This document shows, piece after piece, positions 10,135-21,890 of a DNA stretch of 64,000 nucleotides (positions are counted from its first letter, which is position 1; each line of letters begins with the position of its first letter). The stretch covers positions 7,192,001 through 7,256,000 of the forward strand of contig NC_080677.1 in NCBI RefSeq assembly GCF_030445035.2, read 5' to 3'. The position numbers and the translations under genes were made by a program. A model generated the notes under the pieces. That model ran no database searches. It was given only the letters and a program-made list of their open reading frames with translations, and was not told the DNA's origin. The DNA is from Dasypus novemcinctus (taxonomy: Eukaryota > Chordata > Mammalia > Cingulata > Dasypodidae).

Positions 10135-13100
10135 AGAGGGACTTTTGTTTCTGACAAGACAAAGTAACAGCAACCAGACTTTCCCTACTTTAAAAAACTA
10201 GGAAGAATAGATAAAATAAATGAAACAGGAAGAATAGGTAAATATACGAAACAGTGGTTTCAGACATTGGACTGCAGGAAATGAAATGAGAGAAGGGAAA
10301 CAAGTGATAAGAGGCGCACAATTGCCCCAGCTTCCTAGAGGGAGATTCTGGGTCAAAGTACTGAGAGGAGGCAACAAGTTGAAGCCAGGGATTTCCCGGA
10401 GGTGAGGGGATGAAGTTGAGGGTTGGGTAGGCAAAATTAGTTACAGACTCAGAGTTCCATAGAGGAGGGAGCTGTGCTGTGAGCGAACTCCAAAGATTTG
10501 CGTGTTGCAGTCAAGTATTTAGCAGAGCACTCATCAATGCATCTGTGTGAGGAAATCACCTGATCCTGGGGACACATCCAGCGGAACATGTAGAATGATC
10601 TTCAGAGCTCCCACAGGACTGGAAAATTTGATATTCTCCCCAGTCAGTAGGGAAAAAACATAATACACTGGGAATTGAGAAGAGTAAGTATAGGGACTAG
10701 CCCTTAGTAGTGGGGAACAATAGTCTCACACTAAATGCTGATCTGGTCCAGTCAAAGAAAACTTAAAATCATGCCTCAAAAATATCAAATCATTTCCATG
10801 TAATTTAACCACAGAAAAGATGAAAAATATTTTTTTAAATTTAAGAAGATGCAGAGCCCCAAAGGTAAAATCACAGTGTCGAGCATCTAATTAAAGTTTA
10901 CCACATGTGAAGTGCGGCATGAGGATAAAATGTGATTAATCAAACTGACCTAGAAATGACACAGATGACAGAATTAGTCGACAGAAACATTAAACGTTAC
11001 TATAATCATATTGGATAGATTCAAGGCAGTGGAAAACAGCATAAGCATAAGAAAATAAAACCCAAATGGAGCTTCTAGAGATGGAAATTACAATGTCTGA
11101 ATTGAAAAATGACTGGATGAGATTAACAGCAAATTTGAATTAGCAAAGTAGAAGATTAGTAAACTTGAAGACAAAGAAATTGAAATATTGAAAATAAAAC
11201 ATATAAAGACAAAAAAAGGAGCATGAAAAATTTAACTCTAGGATAACTTCAAGTGACTACTATATGTATAAAGAGCATCAGTGAAGAAATGACAAATTTT
11301 TTCTAAAAGTTAAAAAGAAACTTCAATTGACATTTATCAAACACACCATATAATAAGAATAGAATGCTCTTTTCATGTTCATATGGACATTTTCCAAGTT
11401 AGAACTTATTCTAGGTTATCACACAATTCTGAATAAATTTAAATGGATTCAAACCATGCAAAGTAGGTTCTTTGACCAAAATGAATTAAATTCAAAATCA
11501 AGAACAAAAAGATATCTGGGAAACAGAAAAAAAAGGAAGCTATACAACAAATTTCTAGTTATTACATGGCTTGGAAAAGAAATCAAAAGAGAATTTAGAA
11601 AGTACTTTAAAAAATAAAATGAAAATTACAACATATTAAAATTTGCAGGATTCAGCTAAAGCAGTGCTTAGAGGGAAGAAGAAAGGTTAAAAATTAACAA
11701 CCTAAATATCAAACTTTAGACTCTAGGAAAGAAGAGCAATTTAAACACAAAATAATAAGAAATAATAAATATTTTAAAAACAAAATGAAATAAAAAAACA
11801 AAAAGCAATAAAGAATATTAATGTAATCAAAAGTGTTTTGTTTAAAAAGATCAATAATACTGATAAATTACTGTCCAGAAAGACCAAGGAGAAAATAGAC
11901 AAAAATGAGCAATAACAGAAATAAGAGAAGTATGTCATGACAGAAACTACAGACATTAAACTTACATGAAATCAACAAATTCCTTGAAAGACTTATTAGG
12001 AGAGCTCACTCAAGCAGAAATAGAGAACCTGAATAGCCCTATTTAAGAAACTGATTTGTAGTTAAAACGTAATTGCAGAGGAATTCCTTATCCCAGATGG
12101 CTTCCCTGGTGAATTCTTGCAAATATGAATAGGAAGAAAAAACTATCAATTTTTTACAAACATTTCAGAAGACCAATAGGGGGAAATGGTTTCCAATATA
12201 TTTTATGAGGTGAGCATTACATTGATACCAAAAGTAGAAGAAAAAAAAAAAAACATTATAAGAAAAGATAACTACTGACAAATGTTCTCAATAACAAAAG
12301 CACAAAAATTCTTAGCATAATGTTAATCAATCAAATCTAACAATGGATAAACTAGGGGGCTTATCCAAGGAATGCTGCAGTACTTCAACACTAAAAAAAT
12401 ACATCAAAGTAATTTATGTTATTAACAGATTAAACAAAACCAATATATGATCACCTCAATAGATCTGGAAAAATAACTGAACAAAATTAAAAATCCATAT
12501 TTGTGAATTCAATAGCATTAAATTTACTTTCAAGTGAAAAACTGAAATTTTTTTTTTAAATCTATTCATGATAAAATAAAAACTATTAGTAAATAGGAGG
12601 AAGAAGAAAACCATTTGAACTCAATAAAGGGCATCTACAAAAACCCTTAAGCCAATATCATACTTAAAGGTGAAAAACTAAAGGTTTTCCTTAAAACTAA
12701 AAACAGTACAAGGATGCCCACTCTTAATGTTCCTATCAAACAACATACTAAAAGTCTTAGCCAGTGCAATGGGCAAGTAAAAATAATACATACTAGGATG
12801 GAAGAAATACAACTATGCCTATTCACAGAGGTCATGCTTGTCTATAGAAAACCCCAAAGAATTCACAAAATTACTACTAGAATGAAATAGTGAGTTTAGC
12901 AAGGTTGTAAGATGAAAGGTCAATATAAAGAAATCAGTTTTGTATTTCTGAACACTGGAAATTGAACTATTAGAAAAAGAAGGCACAATTTACAATAAGA
13001 CCCCAAAACATGAAATACTTAGGTATGTATCTATTAAAATGAGTGCAAGACTTGCATATTGAAAAGTATAAAGCATAGATAGAAGAAATTAAAAGAGACA

Positions 13101-13325
13101 TAAATAAAAGGAGAGATATATCATGTTTAATCAGTATTGTTAAGACATTAATTATCCCCAAGTCAATTAACAAAGTCCAATTCAAATCACAGAATTTTTT
13201 TATAAACATGGACAAAGTGATTCTACAATTTATGTGGAAATACAAAGGAGTCAAAATGATTTTGCAAGAACAGAGTTCTTTCTGATCTTAAACTTGTTTT
13301 AAAGCTATAGTAATTTTCAGAAAGG
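10135..13325 (+). mobile_element. Old L1 (L1M-type), 5' part: UTR, ORF1 and most of ORF2, decayed
   Basis: Sense-strand L1 text runs from a 5' UTR (CAATTGCCCCAGCTTCCTAG near 10320), through an ORF1 region (GGAGCTTCTAGAGATGGAAA near 11070), into ORF2 endonuclease (11340 on) and reverse transcriptase. All frames are broken by stops. The reverse-transcriptase catalytic FADD equivalent at 12822-12833 reads F-T-E-V, so it is dead. The element is interrupted at about 13325 and resumes at about 16410. Confidence 0.8.
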
Positions 13326-14010
13326 GAAGAGAGGGTGGTGAGCTGATGCTCAATACGGGCAAATCCTATAATAAGATAGAAAGGGGTAGTTTGGCAGTGG
13401 ATGGGGATGATAGTGGTGCAGGGAAGTGAGGCAGAGTGTGGTGGGGGGTGGGGTGGGGGGGAATGTCTATGGAACTGGAGAGAGGGCTGGGGGAAGAAAT
13501 CAGGGAACTCTGGAGATTCGCACGTCTGTGTTTAAAACTACAATGGTGGGTAGAGTGGACTTACTGGTATTCTACTATAAAATTATTGTGACTCTAGCAA
13601 TGGGAGAAACGGAATCATTGATGTGGAGACAGTGGCCCTGGAAGTTGCTGAAAGCAGAGAGAGGGGAGAAGAGGTGTGATGTGGGGGCATTTTTGGCACT
13701 TGAGAGTTGTCTTGAGTGATATTGCAGGGACAGATGCAGGACATTATATATCCTGCTACAGCCCACTGAATGGACTGGGAGAGAGTGTAAACTACAATGT
13801 AAACTATAATCCATGCGGTGCAGCAGTGCTCCAAAATGTATTCACCAAATGCCATGAATGTGCCACAATGATGAAAGAAGTTGTTGATGTGGGAGGAGGT
13901 GGGGGTGGGGAGTGGGGTATATGGGAACCTCTTATATATTTTAATGTAACATTTTGTGTGATCTATTTATCTTTTTTAAAAAAGAGAGAGATAATAAAAG
14001 ATTAAAAAAT
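13325..14010 (+). mobile_element. Xenarthran L1-3'-end-like repeat, unit A
   Basis: Landmarks are CAGGACATTATATATCCTGC, GTAAACTACAATGTAAACTA and CCTCTTATATATTTTAATGT, followed by an A-rich end. The family is abundant in sloth and armadillo DNA as I remember it and is most likely the 3' UTR of a lineage-specific L1, but I could not link it to an ORF2 here. ORFs within it are not genes. Confidence 0.65.
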
Positions 14011-14029
14011 CAAAACTACAATGTGGGAA

Positions 14030-14790
14030 TGTTTCTCTGGCAAATACAACAGGCATCCTGGTGCAGGGCATCAGGAGAGGGGGGATATGTGGGTTAGGGT
14101 ACACCTGAGGCATGTCTCTATGTATCTATGGAATAGGTAAGTGTTCATCTTGTCACAGGGTGTTATCTCAATGAGTAGAGACCCACACAATAAACAAGAA
14201 AATATTAAACTCCCATGCCAAGGAGTCCTGCTATGTTCTCAAGTAGAAGGGCAAGAATCTCTCTAGAACATAGGCAGTGCCTAATAAAAGAAAACAGACC
14301 AATATGTCAAGCCCTTGATATTAATGCATGTAAAGAAACTTAGTGTTTACCATATGTTCCAAGGGGAAGGGAAGAATAGATGGAACATAAGATACTTTCA
14401 GGGCTTTGGAATTGGGATTTGAACTTGCAATGATGGATACAGGCCATTATACATTTTGTCAAAACTTATAAAAGTGACGGTGTAAAATGTAAACCATAAT
14501 GTAAACCATTGACCATGATTAGTAGCAATGCTTCAATATTTGTTCATCAATTGTTACAAATGTAGCATACCCATGGAGGATGCTCTTAATAGAGGGAAAT
14601 GTGAGAAGGGCAGGGGTTTGGGTATATGGGAATCCCCTATGTTTTCTATGTGACTTTTAAGTAACCTAAAGCTTCTTTGAAAATAAAGTGAAAAAAAAAA
14701 CAAAACACTGGGGGAACATACAGAAGAAACCGTAACTGTCCATAAAAGATAATAGATCTTACAGTGATGAAAGAGATGCAAAAACATGTT
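14030..14790 (+). mobile_element. Xenarthran L1-3'-end-like repeat, unit B (internally deleted)
   Basis: This diverged relative of unit A has the beginning (GGGTTAGGGTACACCTGAGG) joined to the end (GATGGATACAGGCCATTATA ... AAATAAAGTGAAAAAAAAAA), with about 0.9 kb missing compared with unit C. The tail is followed by a linker containing AGATAATAGATCTTACAGTG, also found after the equivalent tail at 35680. Confidence 0.65.
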
Positions 14791-14859
14791 TTTTTATTCT
14801 GTTTGTTTTTAAAATTATTATTCTTTTTATTTATATAGTTTGGCTTTGTTTTGTGGGAG

Positions 14860-16408
14860 GTTTTAGATTGCAGAAGTGTTGCACCTGTGACAGGGGAGGA
14901 TCACTGGTGTGGGGTGTTGGTGGTGGGGGATGTGTGGCTAGGGGTACACCTGGAGCATGCCTCTATGGAATATGAATGAGTTCATGTGGTCATGGGATAT
15001 TGTCTCAGTGGGTAGAGACCCACACAATAACAAAAAGATATTAAATTCCCATCCTTGGGGGTCTGGCTACATTCTCTAATAGAGTGGCAAGAATCCCTAG
15101 GGTACATAGGCAGTGCCTAGTGAAAGAAGACAGATGAATACATTAGGCCCTTAATATTGATGCTTGTACTTATGAATCTCATTCTTATGAAATTGAAATT
15201 TAGCTTAGTATTATATATTGCCTAAGAGTTACCTCCTGAAAGCCTCCTTGTTGCTCAGATGTGCCTATCTCTAAGCCAAAAATCAACATACAAACTCACT
15301 GGCTTCCCTCTGGCATGGGATATGTCTCCCGGGGATGAGCCTCCCTGGCACTGGGAGATTGTTGCCAAGTGCCAACTAGTGATGTATTTTGAAAAGGACC
15401 TTGACCAAAAGGGGGAATTATGGCTCCTTTTTATGGCTAAGAGATTTCAAAGTGATTTGGGAGGTCATTCCAGAGGTTTCAGGAAGATCTTGTTGACTGC
15501 CACAGTAAACTGTGCCTCAAGTTGGGGGATCCTGAGGACTCTAGAGACATCTGGATACTAAAGACTGGGCAGACAACCCTAGGACATCAGCATGCCATCA
15601 ATGGCCCCAACATATCAGAGTGAGACTCATTTACAATTTTCCTGTACATCACTCTTACACCCCTTTTATTTGAACCTATAATTAGCACTGTACCTGTTAG
15701 ATATGTGTCCCAGAGAATTAAATCTTCTGGCTGTTCATATGCCAGTTAAGTCCTGAATCTCAGCAGATTTGCAGCCAACACCTACCCTCCAGTTCATTGG
15801 TCTCACCTAAGACAACTAACAAAATGGTGATGATAGACAATGCCCAACCGAAATACAGTATCTGCAACTTCAAGGAAGGCATTTCCATTCATCTGCCCCA
15901 TGGGAATAAGCCCCTCTCGATCAGAAGCAGAGTGGGCATCACCATCCCAAAATCCTCAAGATTGAGGAATGAACAAGCATAGGAACAGATTGCATCTATG
16001 GACTAAAGTAGACATATTATTATTCTAGTAATGGAAGAACTTGTAACATTGATATAAAGGCAGTGGTCACCAGAGGTTCAAAGGGGAGGGAGAAGAAAGA
16101 ATAGGTTCAACATGGGGCATTTTAGAACATTGGAATTGTTCTGCATGGCATTGCAATGATGAATAGAAGGCATTATACATTTTGTCAAACCTATAAAATT
16201 GTGTATTGCAAAGTGTAAACTTTAATGTAAACTGTAGTCCATTGTCAGTAGCAATGCTTCAATATACGTTCATCAATTTTAACAAATATACCATGCTAAT
16301 TAAAGATGTTGTTAATGGGAAAAATGTGTGTGGGTGGTGGGGTATACGGGAATCCCCTATATTTTTTATGTAATATTTATGTAATTTAAAGCTTTAAAAA
16401 TTTTTTAA
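14860..16408 (+). mobile_element. Xenarthran L1-3'-end-like repeat, unit C (near complete)
   Basis: About 1.5 kb running from AGGGGAGGATCACTGGTGTG through GGGATGAGCCTCCCTGGCAC and GTCCCAGAGAATTAAATC to AATCCCCTATATTTTTTATG and an A-rich tail. It aligns by eye over its full length with 35870-37680. L1 ORF2 sequence resumes right after it. The ATG-initiated frame at 15259-15561 has no sign of being a gene. Confidence 0.65.
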
Positions 16409-16409
16409 A

Positions 16410-16987
16410 AACAGTATAGTGTTTCTGAAAGGATAGATGTTTCTACATATAAATGGAATAAAATAGAGTCCAAAACTAAACTCTCACACATATCATCAAA
16501 TGATTTTAAACATGTTTGCAAGGGAAATTCAGTGGAAAACAGATGGTCTTTTAACAAATAGTGCTAGAATACTTGGATATGCATAGGCAAAAAAAATTAA
16601 ATTAAACTAAATTAAATTAAACAAACCAAACAAACAATCCATATCTTATTCCAAATTCAAAATTTACACAAAAACTCTAATAAAATTTCGAGAAGGAAAC
16701 CAGAGAAATTCTTTGTGACCTTGACTTATATAATGATTGCTTATAATACGAAAAGATATTCCATAAAGGAAAGAAATTGATAAATTGAATTTCATAAAAA
16801 TTAAAAACTTCTGTTCTTCAAATATACTATTAAGGGTACATGCAAAATGGTGAAATGAAAACTAGGGTGAAGGAAATAAGAAAATTCTATGTTCTGATTT
16901 ACAACTTTTCTATAAGACAAATTCGTTAAAAAAGAAAAGAAGAAAGAAGCTTCATACAGGGATGAAATGTTTGCAAATCACATATCT
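16410..16987 (+). mobile_element. Old L1, ORF2 3' part (continuation)
   Basis: The text matches ORF2 after the interrupting repeat array: ATGGTCTTTTAACAAATAGT, then CTTGGATATGCATAGGC, then GACCTTGACTTATATAATG, ending AAATGTTTGCAAATCACATA. It is the same insertion as 10135-13325. Confidence 0.75.
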
Positions 16988-17587
16988 GACATATCCTTTA
17001 TCTTATTATTTGTGGTAGCTATGTTCTGTATTGTTGCTGGGTACACTGAATTAGCAAATACTGAGCTGTTGCCTTTTTGATAAGGGATAATACAACATAA
17101 CCTTTATAATGTATGTTTTCTTTTGAAGTAACCTTATTCAGTATATACTGTTGATTCACTACCTGACCTCAGTCAATACTATGGTTAATGCCTGAACAAA
17201 TCTTATCTAACATGTATTTTCTCTGTAAAGCCTATCAGCCTTCTTGCACTTAGGAACACTAGACAACACTTCACCACTATGTTTGGGGATCAATTTTACC
17301 TCTGTAATCAACAAAAAAGTGGACAAATATTCAAAAAACATGGCACTAAATCACAAAAAGGACATTTGTTTACAGTGTAGGAGTTGTAACAAGAGTGCAG
17401 AGTACCATCTTGTTTGCCTTTGTCTGGCAATGGGCCTCTTAGATGATTCAAATGTTTCTGCTACACTGTGTATGCTACCAATGGCCACAGAATAGCCACA
17501 AATAATGACTTTGTTGTCACAAATAAATTTTATCAAGTAGGTGAATTAACAGATACAGACTCTATAAATAATGAGGATCAATAGCAC
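16988..17587. mobile_element. Tigger-type (pogo-class) DNA transposon, non-autonomous
   Basis: A 600-bp block splits L1 ORF2. Its ends are inverted relatives (CTTATTATTTGTGG at the left; CTATAAATAATGAGGATCAA at the right). It contains CACTGAATTAGCAAATACTG, CTTGCACTTAGGAACACTAG and AATAAATTTTATCAAGTAGG, all familiar from a Tigger family. The open frames inside are not intact transposase. Exact subfamily unknown. Confidence 0.65.
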
Positions 17588-18420
17588 ATATCTGAAAACA
17601 ACAATGGAATATACACCCAATAAAATAATAAAAACAGGAAAAAAATATTTGAAAAGGCATTTCAACAAAGACATATGGATGTCAAATAAGTACAAGAAGA
17701 GGTGTTCAACATCATTAGTCAAACCACAAGATACCACCACACACCTATGACAATTACTAAAATAACTGATAACACCAGGGAAAGCATGCAGGGCAAATGG
17801 TATCCTTATGCATTGTTTGAAGCCATGTAAAAGGGTAGAGTCACTTTGCAAAACCTTTGGTCAGTTTCTCATCAAGGAAACAAACACTTGCCCTATGACT
17901 CAAGAATCTGCTTCCTAGGTAATTTCCCAAGCAAAATGACAACTTATATTCATACAAAACCTGAGCACAATGTTAGTAGCAGATGAAAACTGGCAACAAC
18001 CCAGCTGTGCTTCCCTTGAGAATTGGATAAACAAGCTGTAGTTTCTGTATGAGGACAAGGTAATTGTCCTCAACAATAAAGAGGAACAAACTATTGAGAA
18101 ACACAGCAAAGATGGATCTCAAATGAACTATAAAGAGACCAAAATTTGAAGTTAGACATGGCATGTTTCCATGCGCATGTCCTTCTGGAGGAGGCCGTAG
18201 GGGATTAAAACAAGTCGGTGGTTGTCAGCGGCTGGAAGGTGGGAGAGAGATTGCTTTAGAAGGGAAATGGGAGATTTTGGGGATGTGAGTGCACTATTCT
18301 ACATCTTGATTTTGGTAGCGGTTACACAACTGTATGCTTCTGTTAAATGTTGCAAAAGTATGCATCAAAAAGAGTGAATTCTATTGTATGTAAATTATAC
18401 ATAATTTTTTTTAAAAGGGA
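17588..18420 (+). mobile_element. Old L1, ORF2 end and 3' UTR
   Basis: Text resumes with the end of ORF2 (GTGTTCAACATCATTAGTCA, CACAAGATACCACCACACAC) and an L1M 3' UTR (ATTTTGGTAGCGGTTACACA, GTATGTAAATTATACATAAT) ending in an A-rich tail. Confidence 0.75.
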
Positions 18421-19700
18421 AAACTGTATCTACAGAAGAACACAAACAAATAAATATGCTGACTCTTCTAGTGTGGAGAAAGAAATAGGTTGGACTTTGC
18501 TGATGTGTTCAGAAATAGACACCAGATTCCTCCAGGCGGGCCTCATTCGAGTCAGTGGAGGCACTGCTGGCCATGAACTACGAATGGAGTGCCCCTGTCC
18601 ACTGCAGAATGCGGTGATTCTGCCACTTCACAAAGAACTCCCCTAAGTGCAGCCCCTTCCCTCTTGCCTTGTTCCTTCTTCTAACCCTCTCATCCCTGGT
18701 CTTGAATATCTCTTCGGATTCGATGCCTTCTGTTCTTCTCACCTCTCCAAGACTTGATTGCTTACTTTCCAAGGCCTTCTTCTTCACTCCGATTTGCCCA
18801 GCACCTATTCCTCAACTTGCACTCCCACTACACATTCCAGCCACTGCATCTGATTTTATCTAGGGCCCAGCCGCCAGTGTCCTCATCAACCTGGACTCAG
18901 GATATTTCACTCTAGGATCCATGACACCAAGCTAGCCTCTTAGGAATCCTCTGTCCAGAAACATCATGCATTCCATGAAATTTCAGTTCTTTGAAACTCA
19001 ACAGTTCACTATATTCCTCTTTGCCAATCTACTAGTCAAGTTATTTGCCTTCACTTAGTCCCTGGGAAGCTGTGAACCTATTCCCACTCACTTCTACACA
19101 CAACTACTTGGGCCAGGCCCAGTCCAAGGACCACCCAGCTGAGGTTTGCTCTGCGACCATCACACCTCCCACCTCAAGTGTCTGTGTTAGTGGGTACAGT
19201 GACTACAGTGTTGTCCTCCCCACCCCCACCCCCATTTTATTTTTGTCACTTAAATTAAATGGCATTTAGAGCTATGATGACTTTTGATTATGAGCACACT
19301 ATTGAAGAAACTGAGATGGCTAGTGAGTAAATTCAGAACTAATAGATAAGGGAGAGAAACGGAGATGAAAAACTGAGCTACCTCTTGGGCAGATGGAGGT
19401 TGTAGCCTTGGTACCTGACTCCTCAGTTCCAATTCTCATTTCTTGATGTTGGATACTCATAGGATTGGCTGCTGTGTCTTTGCAATAAACCTCCCTCTAT
19501 TTTAGCTAATTGGAGTGAATTTCTTGTGCTTTTAACTGAATGTACCCTGAATGAAACAAGCACCAAGCAGATAGTATTGGAATGACATTACATCAGATAC
19601 TCTCTTGCAGCATATTTGGCTTCTTAGAAAGAATTCCAAAGCACAGCTACCAAATAAAAATGGTTTCCGTGGCATTAAAGAAGGTATGAAAGGAAACTTA
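18421..19700. other. No gene seen; unassigned DNA
   Basis: Pyrimidine-rich at 18650-18830. Several short frames occur on both strands without family resemblance. Confidence 0.5.
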
Positions 19701-19704
19701 GAGG

Positions 19705-19795
19705 ACACCTATCCTAACCCCCTCATTTTGCACATGAGGGCAATTTGGCCATGGAGAGAAAATGTACTGCCCCAGGTAACTCAGGTAGTTTCCAT
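19705..19795 (-). repeat. MIR fragment, antisense
   Basis: CCCTCATTTTGCACATGAGG and CTGCCCCAGGTAACTCAGG match antisense MIR. Confidence 0.6.
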
Positions 19796-20289
19796 CCACT
19801 AACCTTTCCCTTGGCAAGTCTGTTTGGAATGAAATTACTGAATAAACTAGTGATGTGGAACTTGCTACCACAAGAGGCAAATGATTCCAATTTCAGGCAA
19901 CATTAATTGTGAAAAAGTTCTTTCCAAAATTATTCCAGAAGCCATATCACTTCCACCAACTGAAACTACCATTGCTTTCCACTGTCATATAAAATAAGTC
20001 TGATGTCACTTCCAAGGGAATTCATTTACTTTATCATTCAAATTGCAAAGGACCGTTGACATTCACTTTGTGCTAGGCACTTTGATTGATGTTAGGAAGA
20101 CAGAGATGCAAATAACTTAAATCTTTCTAGTACATATGTATACATAATAGTAGTTAACACTTAACATGTTTCCCTCATGCCAGTTTTACATGCAGTGACT
20201 GGTTGAAGTTCCTTTATGAATCCCAAGAAGAAAATGATTATGTTGTAGAACTAATCCATTACTGTGCCTCACCAGAGAGCAAGAGAGAG

Positions 20290-20545
20290 AAAGGACTCCA
20301 GGTTCACCCACAGCTGAGCTCAAGTTGAAAGTAGAGAGAGGCCAGCAGATTCACTGTCCAGCTTCACCGCATGGCCAGACCCCAGGATCACCAGCTGCTG
20401 ACTTAGGTGAGAAAGCATCTTGGATGGTGCCTCGCTTTTGACTTTTAAGGGCCTCAGAATTATAAGCTTTTCCCTAATAAATTTCCCTTTATAAAAGCCG
20501 ACACATTTCTGGTGTTTTACATCAGCAGCCCAGTGGCACACAAGA
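20290..20545 (+). mobile_element. Xenarthran MaLR-like LTR, 3' half
   Basis: GGTGAGAAAGCATCTTGGAT, GCCTCAGAATTATAAGC, TTCCCTAATAAATTTCCC (poly(A)-signal-like) and TTATAAAAGCCGACACATTT form the usual order of the 3' half of a MaLR-like LTR common in sloth and armadillo. Confidence 0.5.
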
Positions 20546-20699
20546 CACCCGCATTATCCCATTAATCCCAGAGGGTGATTATCTCATCAGTCGCAGAGTA
20601 TTTTAACAGCCTCTCCAAGGTCCCATGGCCAGACTCTCAGTGACAAAGCCATACAGCCTCAGGATGGGCAGGACCAACGACAGTAAAGCAGCTGATATT

Positions 20700-20885
20700 C
20701 ATCAAGCGTTTACCATCTGTTGGACACTTGTGATGAAAGCATTTCATTACATTACTTATCTGACTGGATCCTGAAAAACAGCCCTCGAGTTAGAGACCTG
20801 CCCATGGTCATCACAAAGATGAGGAACCTGAGGTTTGGAAAGGCTGAAAATCTCCTTTGGTCAAATGATTCTCCAGTGAAAGAGG
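20700..20885 (-). repeat. MIR fragment, antisense
   Basis: CATTACTTATCTGACTGGAT, CTGCCCATGGTCATCACAAA and GATGAGGAACCTGAGG match antisense MIR, with some order scrambling. A smaller piece is at 20560-20660. Confidence 0.5.
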
Positions 20886-21404
20886 CAAAATGTGAAAAGA
20901 AAACTTCATGATTGCAGAGTCTAACTTCCTCTCTAGAATCTGAAATTGTCTAGCATTTCCTTTCTCAGGGAGGAAGAAAGCTTTTCAAACAGAGGAAGTT
21001 CAGAAAAAGTATTCAGATACATGACAGGACAAAATCCATTATGCAGGTGATCATTATGGTCCAGGTGGAGGAGGAGTGTGTGTCTTTTTCATTTTCTTTT
21101 ATTGGGAAGGAGCACAGGTCACAGTGGGAAGTAGCAAGACACCAGACCCAGGGCAACAGCAGCCATGGTCAGGGCTAGCAGTGTGGCCAGGCCTAAGCCC
21201 AAGGCCATGGGGGTGTGACCAGAAGAGGCCCGCCCCCATGAGCTGTGGTCAGCAGCCTTGCCCAGGAAGATCCAGTGGCCCCATGTTGGCGTCTACTGCT
21301 TCTGCCTCATGTCTGGAGTTGTAGGAAGCAAATTGCTACAGCTGTCTTGCAGAAATGGAAGACAACCTCCCGGAAGAGTCTAGAATACCACAGCCACTCT
21401 TTTA

Positions 21405-21890
21405 TTATTATTATTTATTTTTTATCAAATTGTATTTTTTTAAATTACACAAATCATAAAAATGTTACATTAAAATTTTTAAGAGATTTCCACACACCCC
21501 CTCCCATTCCTCCCATATCAACAACCTCCCTCATCATTGTGGCACATCCATCGCATTTGGTGAATACATTTTGAAACAATGCTGAACCTCATGGGTTATG
21601 GATTATAGTTTACATTACATTACACTCTGCCCCAGTACATTCAGTGGGTTATGGCAGGATATATAATGTCCAGCATCTGTCCCTGCAATATCATTTAGGA
21701 CAACACCAACTCCCGAAAATGCCCCCACCTCTCATCTCTACTTTCTTCTCCCTGCCCTCAGCAGCTACCTTGGTCACTTTCTCCAGATCAGTGGTACAGT
21801 TTCTTCCATTACTAGTCACAATAGTTCCATAGTAAAATACCAGTACTCCTATTACAACATCCACAGATGCCAACTGTGCCTTCTACTGGT
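21405..21890 (-). mobile_element. Xenarthran L1-3'-end-like repeat, antisense
   Basis: The complement of unit A: T-rich start, CCTCCCATTCCTCCCATATC, ATTTGGTGAATACATTTTG, GGCAGGATATATAATGTCC, CATAGTAAAATACCAGTA. It is closer to unit A than to units B or C. Confidence 0.7.
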
